Shown piece by piece: positions 30,918-41,146 of a stretch of DNA of 64,000 nt (positions are counted from its first letter, which is position 1; the number at the start of each line of letters is the position of its first letter). The notes beneath the pieces were generated by a model. It did not search any database, was not told the origin of the DNA, and worked only from the letters and a program-made list of their open reading frames with translations. Source of the stretch: Sysuimicrobium calidum. Lineage in GTDB: Bacteria; Sysuimicrobiota; Sysuimicrobiia; Sysuimicrobiales; Sysuimicrobiaceae. The stretch lies in contig JAVKHN010000005.1 in NCBI GenBank assembly GCA_031459935.1, positions 1-64,000 on the forward strand, in the 5' to 3' direction. A program made the position numbers and the translations under genes.

Positions 30918-33347
30918 TCATCCCTGCGGTGGCTCCACCACCGCCACCGCGCTCACCCGGTCGCCCGGATCAAGCCGCATCACCCGCACCCCCTGGGCGC
31001 CGCGGCCCACCGTGCGGATTTCCCGCACCCACGTCCGGAGGATCTGCCCTTGCTCGGACGCCAAGAGCAGCTCGTCGTCCGACCCCACGCCCCGGATGGC
31101 CACCACCCGGCCGTTCTTGGGCCCCACCCGCACGTTCCGGACCCCTGCCCCGCCCCGGGCCTGCAGGCGATACTCCTCGACCCGGGTGCGGGTGGCGTAG
31201 CCCTGATCCGTCACCGTGAGGACCTCAGGCTTCTCGCCCACCACCGCGGCGCCCACCACCTCATCCCCCGGCCGCAGCCGGATGCCCAGGACTCCTGCTG
31301 CGGCCCGGCCCATCTCTCGCACCCCCGCTTCCCGGAACCGGATGCACTGCCCTTCCCGGCTTCCTAGGATGACCTCCCGCCGGCCATCTGTGAGCCGCAC
31401 GGCCACCAGCTCATCCCCGGGCTTGAGGGTAATGGCCACGAGGCCCGCCCGGCGGGTCCCCACGAACTCCAACAGCCCCGTCTTCTTCACCAGGCCCTGC
31501 TTGGTCACCATGAACAGATACCCCCCGTCCTCGAAGGACCGCACGGGGATCACCGCGGTGACCCGCTCCGCGGGCCCCAAGTTCACCAAGTTCATGAGTC
31601 CTGTGCCGCGGGCGGTGCGGCCCGATTCCGGCACGTCAAAGGCCCGCAGCCGGTACACCTTGCCCCGATTGGTGAAGAACAGCAGGTAGGTGTGGTTGGT
31701 GGTGACCAGCAGGTGCTCCACGAAGTCCTCTTCCCGGGCCGCGGCGCCCACCACCCCCCGGCCGCCCCGGCGCTGGGCCCGGTAGGTCTCCAACGGCACC
31801 CGCTTGATGAACCCATCCCGAGTGAGGGTGACCACCACCTCCGTGTCGGGGACGAGATCCTCCTCCTCGAAGGTCGCCTCCTCCGCGGTGGTGATCTTCG
31901 TGCGTCGGGGATCCCCGTACTTCTCCTTGAGCTCCAGGATCTCCTCCCGCAGGATGGCGTCTACCTTCCGGGGATCCCGCAGCACGTCCTGGTAGTAGGA
32001 AATGGCCTTGAGGAGCTCCCGGTACTCCTCCTCCACCTTGCCGCGCTCCAGGCCCGTGAGCCGCTGCAGCCGCATCTCCAGGATGGCCTCCGCCTGCTCC
32101 GGGCTGAGCCCGAAGGTCTTCATGAGTCCTTCCCGGGCCGTGGGGACGTCCCTGCTCGCCCGGATGAGGGCGATCACCCGGTCCAGGTGGTCGAGGGCCA
32201 CCCGGAGCCCCTCCAGGATATGGGCCCGCTCCTCCGCCCGGGCCAGCTCGAACCGCACCCGGCGGGTGGTGACGGTCCGCCGGTGCTCCAGGTAGTGCCA
32301 CAGGAGGTCCCGGAGGGTGAGCTGGCGGGGCACCCCATTCACCAGGGCCAACAGAATGGCCCCGAAGTTCGTCTGCATCTGGGTGTGCTTGTAGAGCTGG
32401 TTTAAGACTACCTGAGGATTCGCCTCCCGCCGCAGCTCGATGACCACCCGGATGCCCTCCCGGTCCGACTCGTCCCGGAGATCGCCGATGCCCTGGATCC
32501 TCTTCTGCCGTACCAGCTCCGCGATGCGGCTGATGAGGGCGGCCTTGTTCACTAAGTAGGGGAGCTCCGTGACCACGATGGCAGCTCTTCCGCCCCGCAG
32601 CTCCTCGATGTGGGCCTTGGCCCGCATCACGATGGTGCCCCGGCCCTTGGTGTACGCCTCCCGGATCCCCTCCCGGCCCAGGATGAGACCGCCCGTGGGG
32701 AAGTCCGGTCCCCGGAGGATCTTCAGCAGCTCCTCCGTGGGAAGGTCAGGCCGGTCCAGCATGGCCACCAGCGCATCGCAGACCTCCCGCAGGTTGTGCG
32801 GGGGGATGTTGGTGGCCATGCCCACCGCGATCCCGCTCGCGCCGTTCACCAGGAGGTTCGGGAAGCGGGCGGGCAGGACCGTGGGTTCCTGGCGGCTCTG
32901 GTCGAAGTTGGGGACGAAGTCCACGGTGTCCTTGTCGAGGTCTGCCAGCATCTCCATCGCCACGGCCGTGAGCCGGGCCTCCGTGTAGCGCATCTGGGCG
33001 GGGGGGTCGTCGTCGATGCTCCCGAAGTTGCCCTGGCCGTCCACGAGGGGGTAGCGCATCACCCAGTCCTGGGCCAGGCGCACCAGGGTGGGGTAGATGA
33101 CGCCCTCCCCGTGCGGGTGGTAGTTGCCGGAGGTGTCCCCGCAGATCTTCGCGCACTTCCGGTAGGGACGGTTTGGAGCCAGACCCAGGTCGTGCATAGC
33201 CACGAGTATTCGGCGCTGCACGGGCTTGAGGCCGTCCCGCACATCGGGGAGCGCCCGGGACACGATGACGGACATGGCGTAGTCCAGGTACGCCTCCTGC
33301 ATCTCGCGCTCGACGGGTTTGGGCAGGACTCGCTCGTCCACCGCCAT
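30918..33347 (-). CDS. gyrA: DNA gyrase subunit A
   Basis: Breakage-reunion subunit of gyrase, 809 residues. Active-site Tyr is in 'DDDPPAQMRYTEARLTAVAM' (about 120), and the GyrA box QRRGGRG that distinguishes gyrase from topoisomerase IV is present near residue 530, followed by the six-bladed C-terminal DNA-wrapping domain. The quinolone region reads 'SGNYHPHGEGVIYPTLVRLA', with Gly and Pro in place of E. coli Ser83 and Asp87. Follows gyrB by 16 nt. Confidence 0.98.
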   Translation of the reverse strand: MAVDERVLPKPVEREMQEAYLDYAMSVIVSRALPDVRDGLKPVQRRILVAMHDLGLAPNRPYRKCAKICGDTSGNYHPHGEGVIYPTLVRLAQDWVMRYPLVDGQGNFGSIDDDPPAQMRYTEARLTAVAMEMLADLDKDTVDFVPNFDQSRQEPTVLPARFPNLLVNGASGIAVGMATNIPPHNLREVCDALVAMLDRPDLPTEELLKILRGPDFPTGGLILGREGIREAYTKGRGTIVMRAKAHIEELRGGRAAIVVTELPYLVNKAALISRIAELVRQKRIQGIGDLRDESDREGIRVVIELRREANPQVVLNQLYKHTQMQTNFGAILLALVNGVPRQLTLRDLLWHYLEHRRTVTTRRVRFELARAEERAHILEGLRVALDHLDRVIALIRASRDVPTAREGLMKTFGLSPEQAEAILEMRLQRLTGLERGKVEEEYRELLKAISYYQDVLRDPRKVDAILREEILELKEKYGDPRRTKITTAEEATFEEEDLVPDTEVVVTLTRDGFIKRVPLETYRAQRRGGRGVVGAAAREEDFVEHLLVTTNHTYLLFFTNRGKVYRLRAFDVPESGRTARGTGLMNLVNLGPAERVTAVIPVRSFEDGGYLFMVTKQGLVKKTGLLEFVGTRRAGLVAITLKPGDELVAVRLTDGRREVILGSREGQCIRFREAGVREMGRAAAGVLGIRLRPGDEVVGAAVVGEKPEVLTVTDQGYATRTRVEEYRLQARGGAGVRNVRVGPKNGRVVAIRGVGSDDELLLASEQGQILRTWVREIRTVGRGAQGVRVMRLDPGDRVSAVAVVEPPQG

Positions 33348-33363
33348 GGCGTTCCCCCAGGGA

Positions 33364-35259
33364 TCAGATGTCTAGGTTCCGCACTTCCCGGGCGTAGCGC
33401 ACGATGAACTGCCGCCGGGGTTCCACCGCCTCCCCCATGAGGGTGCTGAAGATGCGATCCGCCTCCTCCGCGTCCTCGATCTCCACCCGGATGAGGGTGC
33501 GAGTGCGGGGATCCATGGTGGTCTCCCACAGCTGCTCCGGGTTCATCTCCCCCAGCCCCTTATAGCGCTGCACCTCCACCGGCCCCTTCCACGCCTTGAG
33601 AATGGCGGCCAACTCCTCTTCCGAATACGCATAGCGCTTCTCCCGCGCGTTGCGCACCAGATACAGGGGCGGTACGGCCACATACACCTTCCCGTGCTCG
33701 ATGAGGGGCCGCATGTACCGGTAGAGGAAGGTCAGCAGCAGGGTACGGATGTGGGCGCCATCGACGTCCGCGTCCGTCATCAGGATCACCTTGTCGTACC
33801 GCCGCCTGTTGAGGTCGAATTCCGCGCCGATCCCGGTCCCGAGAGCCGTGATGATGGCCCGGATCTCCTCGTGGTTCAGCATCTTATCTAGGCGTGCTTT
33901 CTCCACGTTGAGGATCTTGCCCTGGATGGGGAGGATGGCCTGGAACCGCCGGTCCCGGCCCTGCTTGGCCGAGCCTCCCGCGGAGTCGCCCTCCACGATG
34001 AAGAGCTCCGCGTGGAGGGGGTCCCGCTCCGAGCAGTCCGCGAGCTTGCCGGGAAGCGTGCTCACCTCCAGAGCGCTCTTGCGGCGCACGAGCTCCCGGG
34101 CCTGCCGGGCCGCTTCCCGCGCCCGCATGGCCTGGACGGCCTTCGCCAGGATGCGCCGGGCCTCCAGGGGATGGGTCTCGAGGTAGTCCGCCCACGCCTC
34201 CCCCAGCAGCGACTCCACGATTCCCTTGACCTCGGTGTTGCCCAGCTTGGTCTTGGTCTGCCCCTCGAACTGAGGGTCGGGCATCTTGAGGCTGAGCACC
34301 GCGCTCAGCCCCTCCCGTACGTCCTCCCCCACCAGGGACTCCTCCCCCTCCTTCAGCATCCCGGCCCGCCGGGCGTAATCGTTCGCGACCCGGGTGAGGG
34401 CCGACCGGAAGCCCGCGAGGTGCGTGCCGCCCTCCGTGGTGGGGATGGTGTTCACAAAAGAGAGCACGTGCTCCACGTATCCCTCGTTGTACTGGATGGC
34501 GACCTCCACCTCCACCCGATCCCGCTCCCGCCGGAAGTAAAAGGGCGGGTCGTTGAGGACCTTCTTGTGCCGGTTCAGGGACCGCACCAGCTCCCCGATT
34601 CCGCCCTCGTACCGGAACTCCTCCCGCTTGCCCGTGCGCTCGTCCAGGAGGGTCAGCAGCAGCCCCGCGTTGAGATAGGCGAGCTCCTCCAGGCGCTGCC
34701 GCACCACCTCGTACTGGAACTCCGTCTCCACGAAGATCTGGGGATCGGGCTTGAAGCTCACGCGGGTGCCCGTGCCCCTCGCCTCCCCCGCCGCTACCAG
34801 CGGCGTGGTGGGCTTTCCCCGGGCATATCGCTGCCGCCAGCGCTTCCCCCCCCGCCGGACCTCCACCTCCAGCCACTCCGAGAGGGCGTTTACGACGGAC
34901 ACTCCCACCCCGTGCAGCCCGCCGGAAACCTTGTAGGCCCCGCTGCCGAACTTGGCACCCGCATGGAGCATGGTCAGCACGGTCTCCACTGTGCTCCTCT
35001 TGGTCTGCGGGTGGACCTCTACGGGGATCCCGCTCCCATCGTCCTCCACCGTAGCGCTCCCGTCCTGATGGAGCACCACATCGATCCGGGTGCACCGGCC
35101 CGCCAGGGCCTCGTCCACGCTGTTGTCCACCACCTCCCACAGGAGGTGATGCAGGCCGCGGCTCCCGGTACTCCCGATGTACATCCCCGGCCGCCGCCGA
35201 ACCGCCTCCAAGCCCTCGAGAACCTCGATCTGGTGTACGCCGTATGTGTGTTCAGACAT
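33364..35259 (-). CDS. gyrB: DNA gyrase subunit B
   Basis: ATPase subunit of gyrase, 631 residues. GHKL ATP site 'LLWEVVDNSVDEALAG' (catalytic Glu/Asn), 'SGGLHGVGVSVVNALSEW' lid, TOPRIM 'LFIVEGDSAGGSAKQGRDRR' and 'VILMTDADVDGAHIRTLLL', and the C-terminal 'PRRQFIVRYAREVRNLDI'. Start ATG at 35259 (AAGGGA upstream) gives the normal length. It has its own promoter. Confidence 0.98.
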   Translation of the reverse strand: MSEHTYGVHQIEVLEGLEAVRRRPGMYIGSTGSRGLHHLLWEVVDNSVDEALAGRCTRIDVVLHQDGSATVEDDGSGIPVEVHPQTKRSTVETVLTMLHAGAKFGSGAYKVSGGLHGVGVSVVNALSEWLEVEVRRGGKRWRQRYARGKPTTPLVAAGEARGTGTRVSFKPDPQIFVETEFQYEVVRQRLEELAYLNAGLLLTLLDERTGKREEFRYEGGIGELVRSLNRHKKVLNDPPFYFRRERDRVEVEVAIQYNEGYVEHVLSFVNTIPTTEGGTHLAGFRSALTRVANDYARRAGMLKEGEESLVGEDVREGLSAVLSLKMPDPQFEGQTKTKLGNTEVKGIVESLLGEAWADYLETHPLEARRILAKAVQAMRAREAARQARELVRRKSALEVSTLPGKLADCSERDPLHAELFIVEGDSAGGSAKQGRDRRFQAILPIQGKILNVEKARLDKMLNHEEIRAIITALGTGIGAEFDLNRRRYDKVILMTDADVDGAHIRTLLLTFLYRYMRPLIEHGKVYVAVPPLYLVRNAREKRYAYSEEELAAILKAWKGPVEVQRYKGLGEMNPEQLWETTMDPRTRTLIRVEIEDAEEADRIFSTLMGEAVEPRRQFIVRYAREVRNLDI

Positions 35260-35320
35260 TTTCCCTTGCCTCCGACCTGCGGCGCGTACTCGGGTTGAGA
35301 AAAGCACATTAACAGATGAA

Positions 35321-35349
35321 AGGATACTGGAAAGCTCGGGGGCCGTCAA
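35321..35349 (-). promoter_or_regulatory. SigA promoter upstream of gyrB
   Basis: TTGACG (35349-35344), exactly 17 nt, TATCCT (35326-35321), within the 35260-35382 gap. Same -35 hexamer and spacing as the serine-operon promoter. Confidence 0.8.
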
Positions 35350-35382
35350 CGTCTCAAAGCCTTTTGGCAAGCGGGTTTCAGG

Positions 35383-35640
35383 CTATGAATCCCGCCTCCA
35401 CCAGCCCGTCTGGGCCCTCCGGGCCAGGGTCTTCGGGGAGACGGAACTGGCGTATACCCCTCTTACGGTCACCACCAGGGCCCGGGCGCGGCTGAGGTCG
35501 GCTCCGAAGAACCGGCCTGCCTCCGCGGCCCGCCGCAGGAAGGCTTGGTTGGCTTCCGAGGCCCGGAGGCACCGAAGATCGAGGATGGTTACGATCTCCC
35601 GGAAGGGGACCACAAGCTCACCGCCGAGGTGCAGGTACAT
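35383..35640 (-). CDS. remB: RemB/YaaB-type DUF370 regulatory protein
   Basis: Eighty-five residues beginning 'MYLHLGGELVVPFREIVTIL', the DUF370 pattern. In Bacillus the protein encoded between recF and gyrB (YaaB/RemB) helps activate matrix genes, and the position is identical here. DUF370 proteins bind DNA as rings or oligomers. The role in this organism is inferred from position and family only. Confidence 0.87.
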   Translation of the reverse strand: MYLHLGGELVVPFREIVTILDLRCLRASEANQAFLRRAAEAGRFFGADLSRARALVVTVRGVYASSVSPKTLARRAQTGWWRRDS

Positions 35641-35676
35641 GACATGCTCCCTTCCCGTAGGAACGGCGCAGCCCCC

Positions 35677-35970
35677 TCAGTCCCTGGTTCCCTGAACCAC
35701 CCGGATGGCCCGGACGAGGGCCCGGCCCAGCTGTCGGTTCAGCTCCGCCTGGAAGGCCGCCCGTTGGAGGCTCGCCTCCTGCGCTGCGGCCGCGTTCCGG
35801 GCCGCGAGGATCAGGGTCCCGGCCCGGAAGGCCTCCGCCCGGACATCCCGCTCTGACCCGTACAGCGCCTGCCACGCGGCCAGGACCTCCGCTTCTTCCA
35901 GAGCACCCCTCACCCCTAGCCGCGTGGCGTAGGCCCGCAGGAGCTCCCCGAGGCGCACCGGCCCCTTCAT
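35677..35970 (-). CDS. dciA: DUF721 protein, likely helicase loader DciA
   Basis: Ninety-seven residues with the DUF721 pattern: 'RLGELLRAYATRLGVRGALE', 'VLAAWQALYGSERDVRAEAF' and 'RAGTLILAARNAAAAQEASL', then a helix ending in LNRQLGRALVRAIRV. DUF721/DciA is the ancestral loader of DnaB in most bacteria and is often next to recF, as here. ATG overlaps the recF stop. Confidence 0.88.
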   Translation of the reverse strand: MKGPVRLGELLRAYATRLGVRGALEEAEVLAAWQALYGSERDVRAEAFRAGTLILAARNAAAAQEASLQRAAFQAELNRQLGRALVRAIRVVQGTRD

Positions 35971-37022
35971 CGTGCTCCCAGCTCCAGCACGTGCACCTCC
36001 CGGGCGGGGAGGTGAGAGCGGTCCGTGGCGGTGAAGATGGTCTGCGGGCCCTCTGAGAGCAACCGCAGGAGCTGCTGGGTCCGCCGGGCGTCCAGCTCCG
36101 CCCCCGCGTCGTCCAGAAGCATCACCGGATCCTCTCCCATCTCCTGCCGCACCACCTCCCGCTCCGCGAGGCGCAGGCTCAGGACCGCAGCCCGCTGCTG
36201 TCCCCTGGACCCGTATGCCCGAAGGGGAACCCCGTCGAGGGTGATCTCCAGCTCGTCCCGGTGTGGTCCCGAGAGGGTCATCCCCCTGCGGTACTCCTCC
36301 CGGCGCTGGCGGAACAGCACCGCCCGGGCTCTCCCCGGAAGGTCCTCCCCCAGTTCCCACGAAGGCCGATACGCCACCTGGAGCGCACCGCCCGCCATCG
36401 GTCTTCCCACCTCGCGCACAATGGGCTCCAGACGGCTCACCAGCTCCGCCCGCCGTTCCGTGATGGCGCATCCCACCTCCACCAGCTGCTCGTCCCACAC
36501 CTCCAGCAGGTGCGGGGGTGCCTGGGCCCGGAGGAGGCGGTTGCGCTGCTGCACCACCCGGGTGTACCGCAACAGGTTGTGGTAGTAGGAGGGGCTCAGC
36601 TGGCACAGGAGCCCGTCGAGCAACCGTCTCCGGTACACGGAGGGCCCGTGCACCACCCCTGTATCCTCCGGCCCGGCGAAAACCCGTACCGCGCGGCCCA
36701 GGAGATCCACCCGGTGCACCCGGTTCCCCTGCACCCGGATGGTCTTCAACCCCGCCCGCTCGAGCCGCACCTCCACGGTGTGGACCCCATGCCGTCGCTC
36801 CAACGTGGCCCGCACCAGGGCCCAGGGCGATCCGAACCGGATGGCGTCCGCCTCCCGCACGACCCTGTGGCTGCGGCCCGTCACCACGAGGTCGATGGCT
36901 TCCAGCACATTGGTTTTCCCCGCGCCGTTCGGGCCTACCAGGAGATTGAGCCCGGGTGCGAACTCCAGCTCGGCGCGGTCGTAGTTCCGGAACTCAAGGA
37001 GAAAGAGGGTTCGCACCAGCAT
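35967..37022 (-). CDS. recF: DNA replication and repair protein RecF
   Basis: SMC-like ATPase that loads RecA at gaps, 351 residues. Walker A 'LLVGPNGAGKTNVLEAIDL' near residue 30, signature 'YGSRGQQRAAVLSLRLAERE' and Walker B 'PVMLLDDAGAELDARRTQQL', in which 'LDDVFSELD' of the family is LDDAGAELD. Start overlaps the yaaA 3' end by 29 nt. Confidence 0.97.
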   Translation of the reverse strand: MLVRTLFLLEFRNYDRAELEFAPGLNLLVGPNGAGKTNVLEAIDLVVTGRSHRVVREADAIRFGSPWALVRATLERRHGVHTVEVRLERAGLKTIRVQGNRVHRVDLLGRAVRVFAGPEDTGVVHGPSVYRRRLLDGLLCQLSPSYYHNLLRYTRVVQQRNRLLRAQAPPHLLEVWDEQLVEVGCAITERRAELVSRLEPIVREVGRPMAGGALQVAYRPSWELGEDLPGRARAVLFRQRREEYRRGMTLSGPHRDELEITLDGVPLRAYGSRGQQRAAVLSLRLAEREVVRQEMGEDPVMLLDDAGAELDARRTQQLLRLLSEGPQTIFTATDRSHLPAREVHVLELGAR

Positions 37023-37239
37023 CCCGGCCCGCCCGCACCACGAGCACCCTTCCCTCCACCTCCACCACGTCCCCCGGCCGGAGTACCCTCCCCCGCCGTC
37101 GCTCAACCTGACCGTTCACCCGGACCCGTCCGGCCCGAATCCAGTGCTTGGCCTCCCCTCCGCTGCGAACCACCTGAGCCCACTTCAGGAATGCCCCGAG
37201 GGCGATGGCAGGGGTCCGAATCGGCACCTCCTCCTGCAT
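36994..37239 (-). CDS. yaaA: S4-domain RNA-binding protein YaaA
   Basis: Eighty-one residues containing one S4 domain: 'LGAFLKWAQVVRSGGEAKHW', 'IRAGRVRVNGQVERRRGRVL' and RPGDVVEVEG. Small S4 proteins between dnaN and recF are conserved in Firmicutes-like origin regions; the function is probably in ribosome assembly. It starts 1 nt after the dnaN stop. Confidence 0.92.
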   Translation of the reverse strand: MQEEVPIRTPAIALGAFLKWAQVVRSGGEAKHWIRAGRVRVNGQVERRRGRVLRPGDVVEVEGRVLVVRAGRDAGANPLSP

Positions 37240-37240
37240 C

Positions 37241-38347
37241 CTACCCGTACACCCGAACCGGAGCCAGCACGTAGACGTATTCCTCGCTCCCCGCGGGCCG
37301 CAATGCCCCCGGAGCGAGTGGGCCCGTAAGTTCCAGGACCACCTCTCCGGTCTCCACGATGGCCAGGGCATCGAGGAGGTAGCGGGCGTTGAAGGCCACC
37401 TCCATGGGCTCCCCATCCATCGCCACCTCCAGCTCCTCGTAGGCGGAGCCCACCTCCGGGGTGTTGGACTCCAGCCGCAGGACTCCCATACCGGCCCGGA
37501 ACCGCACCACGCTCGCGGAATCCCGCGCGGTGATGGCCACCCGCCGCACAGCGCCCCGCAGAGCCTCCGTCCCCACCTGCACCCGCAGCTTCCACTCCCG
37601 GGGGATGACCTGCTCGTATTGGGGGAAGTTTCCCGCAATGAGCCGGGAGGTGAGGCGCACGTGCGGCAGGGTCACCACCACCTGTCCCTCCCCAAGGGCG
37701 ATCTGCACTTCCTCCTCCAGGCCTCCAAGCGCCCGGTCCAGCTCCCGCATGGCCCGGGCGGGCACGATCACCGCCATCTCCCCGGCTTGTGAGCTCAATT
37801 GTGCTCTCCGCAGGCTCAATCGCCCCCCATCCGTGGCCACCGCCCGGATCTCGCGTCCACTCGTCACCACATACACCCCTGTGAGGAAGGGGCGGGTTTC
37901 GTCCGTGCTGGCCGCGAAGAGGGTGGATCGGATCAGGGTCCGCAGCAGCGGGGCCGCCAGTGAGCAGATCGGCCTTGCCTCCTCCTGGGGACCCCGGGGG
38001 AAATCCGAGGCCGGAAGTCCCAGCAGCTCGAACCCTGCCCGAGCGCAACGGATGCGGGCGGTGGTGGATCCTTCCGGCACCTCCAGTTCCACCGTCGAGG
38101 GGGGCAGAGCCCCCACGATCTCTCCCACAAGCCGAGCGGGGAGTGCCACGCTACCCGGCCGCTCGATGTGGGCGGGTATTGAGGTGCGCATCGCGATCTC
38201 CAGATCCGTGGCCGAGATCTCCAGCTGCGCGTCTGTAGCCTCGAACAGCAGGTAGGAGAGGATCGGCAGGGTGGTGCGAGTGCTCACCGCTCTCTGAACG
38301 AGGTGCACCCCTTGCTCGAGAACTCCCTGCTCGCACGAGACCCTCAT
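37241..38347 (-). CDS. dnaN: DNA polymerase III sliding clamp (beta subunit)
   Basis: Ring-shaped processivity clamp, 368 residues in three repeated clamp domains. Recognisable blocks: 'LVQRAVSTRTTLPILSYLLF' at the N-terminus, 'ATDGGRLSLRRAQL' in domain 2 and the C-terminal 'VYVLAPVRVYG' (family 'YVLMPMRL'). Divided from dnaA by 211 nt that hold DnaA-box-like sites. Confidence 0.97.
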   Translation of the reverse strand: MRVSCEQGVLEQGVHLVQRAVSTRTTLPILSYLLFEATDAQLEISATDLEIAMRTSIPAHIERPGSVALPARLVGEIVGALPPSTVELEVPEGSTTARIRCARAGFELLGLPASDFPRGPQEEARPICSLAAPLLRTLIRSTLFAASTDETRPFLTGVYVVTSGREIRAVATDGGRLSLRRAQLSSQAGEMAVIVPARAMRELDRALGGLEEEVQIALGEGQVVVTLPHVRLTSRLIAGNFPQYEQVIPREWKLRVQVGTEALRGAVRRVAITARDSASVVRFRAGMGVLRLESNTPEVGSAYEELEVAMDGEPMEVAFNARYLLDALAIVETGEVVLELTGPLAPGALRPAGSEEYVYVLAPVRVYG

Positions 38348-38558
38348 CGTTCCAGTCCCTCCGGGCTTGAGCTTGAAGTTCGAAATCTTTTAGCCGTCAT
38401 AGCCGTCGCCCCTGTGGAGAAGGGGGAAAAGCGCCGAAACCATTGTACGACGCCGCCCGAAAGGGAGCTCGGGCTGTGGACGGCGGGATGAACGGCCCGT
38501 GGACGAAGGCAGCGCAGGGAACTGCCGCAGAGGAGACTGTGGACAACGCAGGAGCAGT
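38348..38558. promoter_or_regulatory. dnaA-dnaN intergenic region with DnaA-box-like sites
   Basis: TGTGGAGAA (38413-38421) and TGTGGACAA (38538-38546, within the last codons' flank of dnaA) are each one mismatch from the reverse of TTATCCACA; TGTGGACGG (38475-38483) is weaker. This could be a second half of a bipartite origin or a dnaA/dnaN control region. Confidence 0.5.
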
Positions 38559-39919
<1,361 letters not shown>

Positions 39920-39923
<4 letters not shown>

Positions 39924-40702
39924 GCTCCTCCTCCCGCTTTGAAGACCTTATCGAGGTACCGGACGCCCTCCTCCGTGAGGGTGCGCCGGCCGCCAGCGTG
40001 CGATTGTACGAGGCCCATTTCCTCCAAAGCCGCGAGCTCCCGGTACGCGGTGCTCAGGCTGATGTCCAGCTCCCGGGCCACGGTGGTGGGCCCGGCGCTG
40101 CCGAACTCTGCCACCAGCAAAAGCACCCGCCCCTGCCGCTCCGTGAGCCGCGGCTCGGTCCGCCCCCCGGCCGGAGGAGCCGGCCTCGGGGAATTCATCT
40201 GAAGGGTCACCACGGTCCCGCCGTTGAGGTTGTCCTCGATGGAGATCATCCCTCCCAGAAAGCTCAGCTGCTCCCGGGCGATGGGGAGCCCGCTCCCTAC
40301 CCCCCGGATGTACTTCCGCATGGTGGCCGTGGCCGTGGTGAACCCGGGCTGCATGGCCTTCTCCTTGTCCCGGATTCCCGGCCCCTGGTCCGAGATCCGG
40401 ATGGTGTTTCCGTCCTCGCTGATGGTGATCACCGCGTTCTTGAAGTGCGCGTGGATCAGGTTCTCTACGATCTCTCGGATCACCACGAAGGGGATGCGGC
40501 TGCCGCGCCGCTGCGCGTGCTCGTAGGTGGCCGCCGCCAGCTTCCCCACGAGCTCGTGGAAGTCATCGCTGGAGAGGGAGATCACCCGGGGCTCCGCGAG
40601 AGGGGAATCGTAGATGGCGAGCCGCACCTCCGGAGTCCCCTCGAGCTCTGCTCTCCCCTCCTGCTCCCGGATGATCCGATCCAGCAACTCCCGCAGCGAC
40701 AT
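39920..40702 (-). CDS. GHKL ATPase with C-terminal winged helix, overlapping dnaA
   Basis: A 260-residue soluble protein. Residues about 65-170 are a GHKL/HATPase_c domain: N box 'VVIREIVENLIHAHFKNAVI' (Asn81), G1 'IRISDQGPGIRDKE' (Asp105-Gly109) and G2 GVGSGLPIAREQL (about 134-146). Residues about 185-255 form a winged HTH ('LLLVAEFGSAGPTTVARELD', 'SLSTAYRELAALEEMGLV'). No histidine phospho-acceptor domain or membrane part is seen, so it is not a classic sensor kinase; it resembles anti-sigma/regulatory ATPases fused to a DNA-binding domain. Immediately upstream of and coupled to dnaA, downstream of oriC. A role in control of initiation is inference. Confidence 0.82.
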
Positions 40703-41146
40703 CTGTTCACCCTGCTGGCGAGAGGGATCAATTGCACGGCCCCGGACGGATTCCTCCTGCCCGGCCCCCTCCGACCTCCCTTTCGCCTCTTTCCACCGGG
40801 ATTCTTCCCCTGTTGGGGAAGGCTCTTAAAAGACCTTGAAAACCGTGCCAGGCCAACCCGAAAACGAGGACTTGCATCCCGGCACCCCCGCCCGTAACCG
40901 TAATGGTATCGCGCATGGCAGAAGTTATCCACAGTCCGTGAAAAACCTGTTGATAATCCCCCCACCGCCCCGCCTTCCGAGAGCGAACCGCCGTGGGAGC
41001 GTGGACGGGACCGGCCTCCCTGGAGGCAGAGGAATTCCAGGCCCCGAAAAGTTGTGGAAAAGTGCCGGGTTGTCCACAACCTGTCCACAGACCGGGAAGT
41101 CCGGGGATGCTATACTAGGCGAGGCTCGTGTGGGGTGAGGGGAGGC
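40703..41146. other. oriC: probable chromosomal replication origin oriC
   Basis: A 440-nt gap between divergent dnaA-side and rpmH-side genes. It holds a perfect DnaA box TTATCCACA (40925-40933), TTGTCCACA (41070-41078), CTGTCCACA (41081-41089) and TGTGGAAAA on the same strand (41053-41061, reverse TTTTCCACA). GTTGTGGA (41051-41058) and TCCACAAC (41073-41080) form a perfect inverted repeat. AT-richer stretches occur at 40825-40845 and 40940-40958 (gttgataatcc) and could be the unwinding element. Gene context (dnaA, dnaN, rpmH, rnpA, parAB) is canonical. Confidence 0.85.
41111..41116 (+). promoter_or_regulatory. -10 element for rpmH-rnpA
   Basis: TATACT lies 31 nt before the rnpA ATG. No good -35 is seen at 17 nt, where DnaA-box sequence is found instead. 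Confidence 0.5.

Noticed and set aside
30900..30929. CCACAGGGAT / ATCCCTGCGG hairpin over the gyrA stop, as a terminator
   Set aside because: One mismatch, A/T loop and no T-tract after it on the coding strand; left unassigned.
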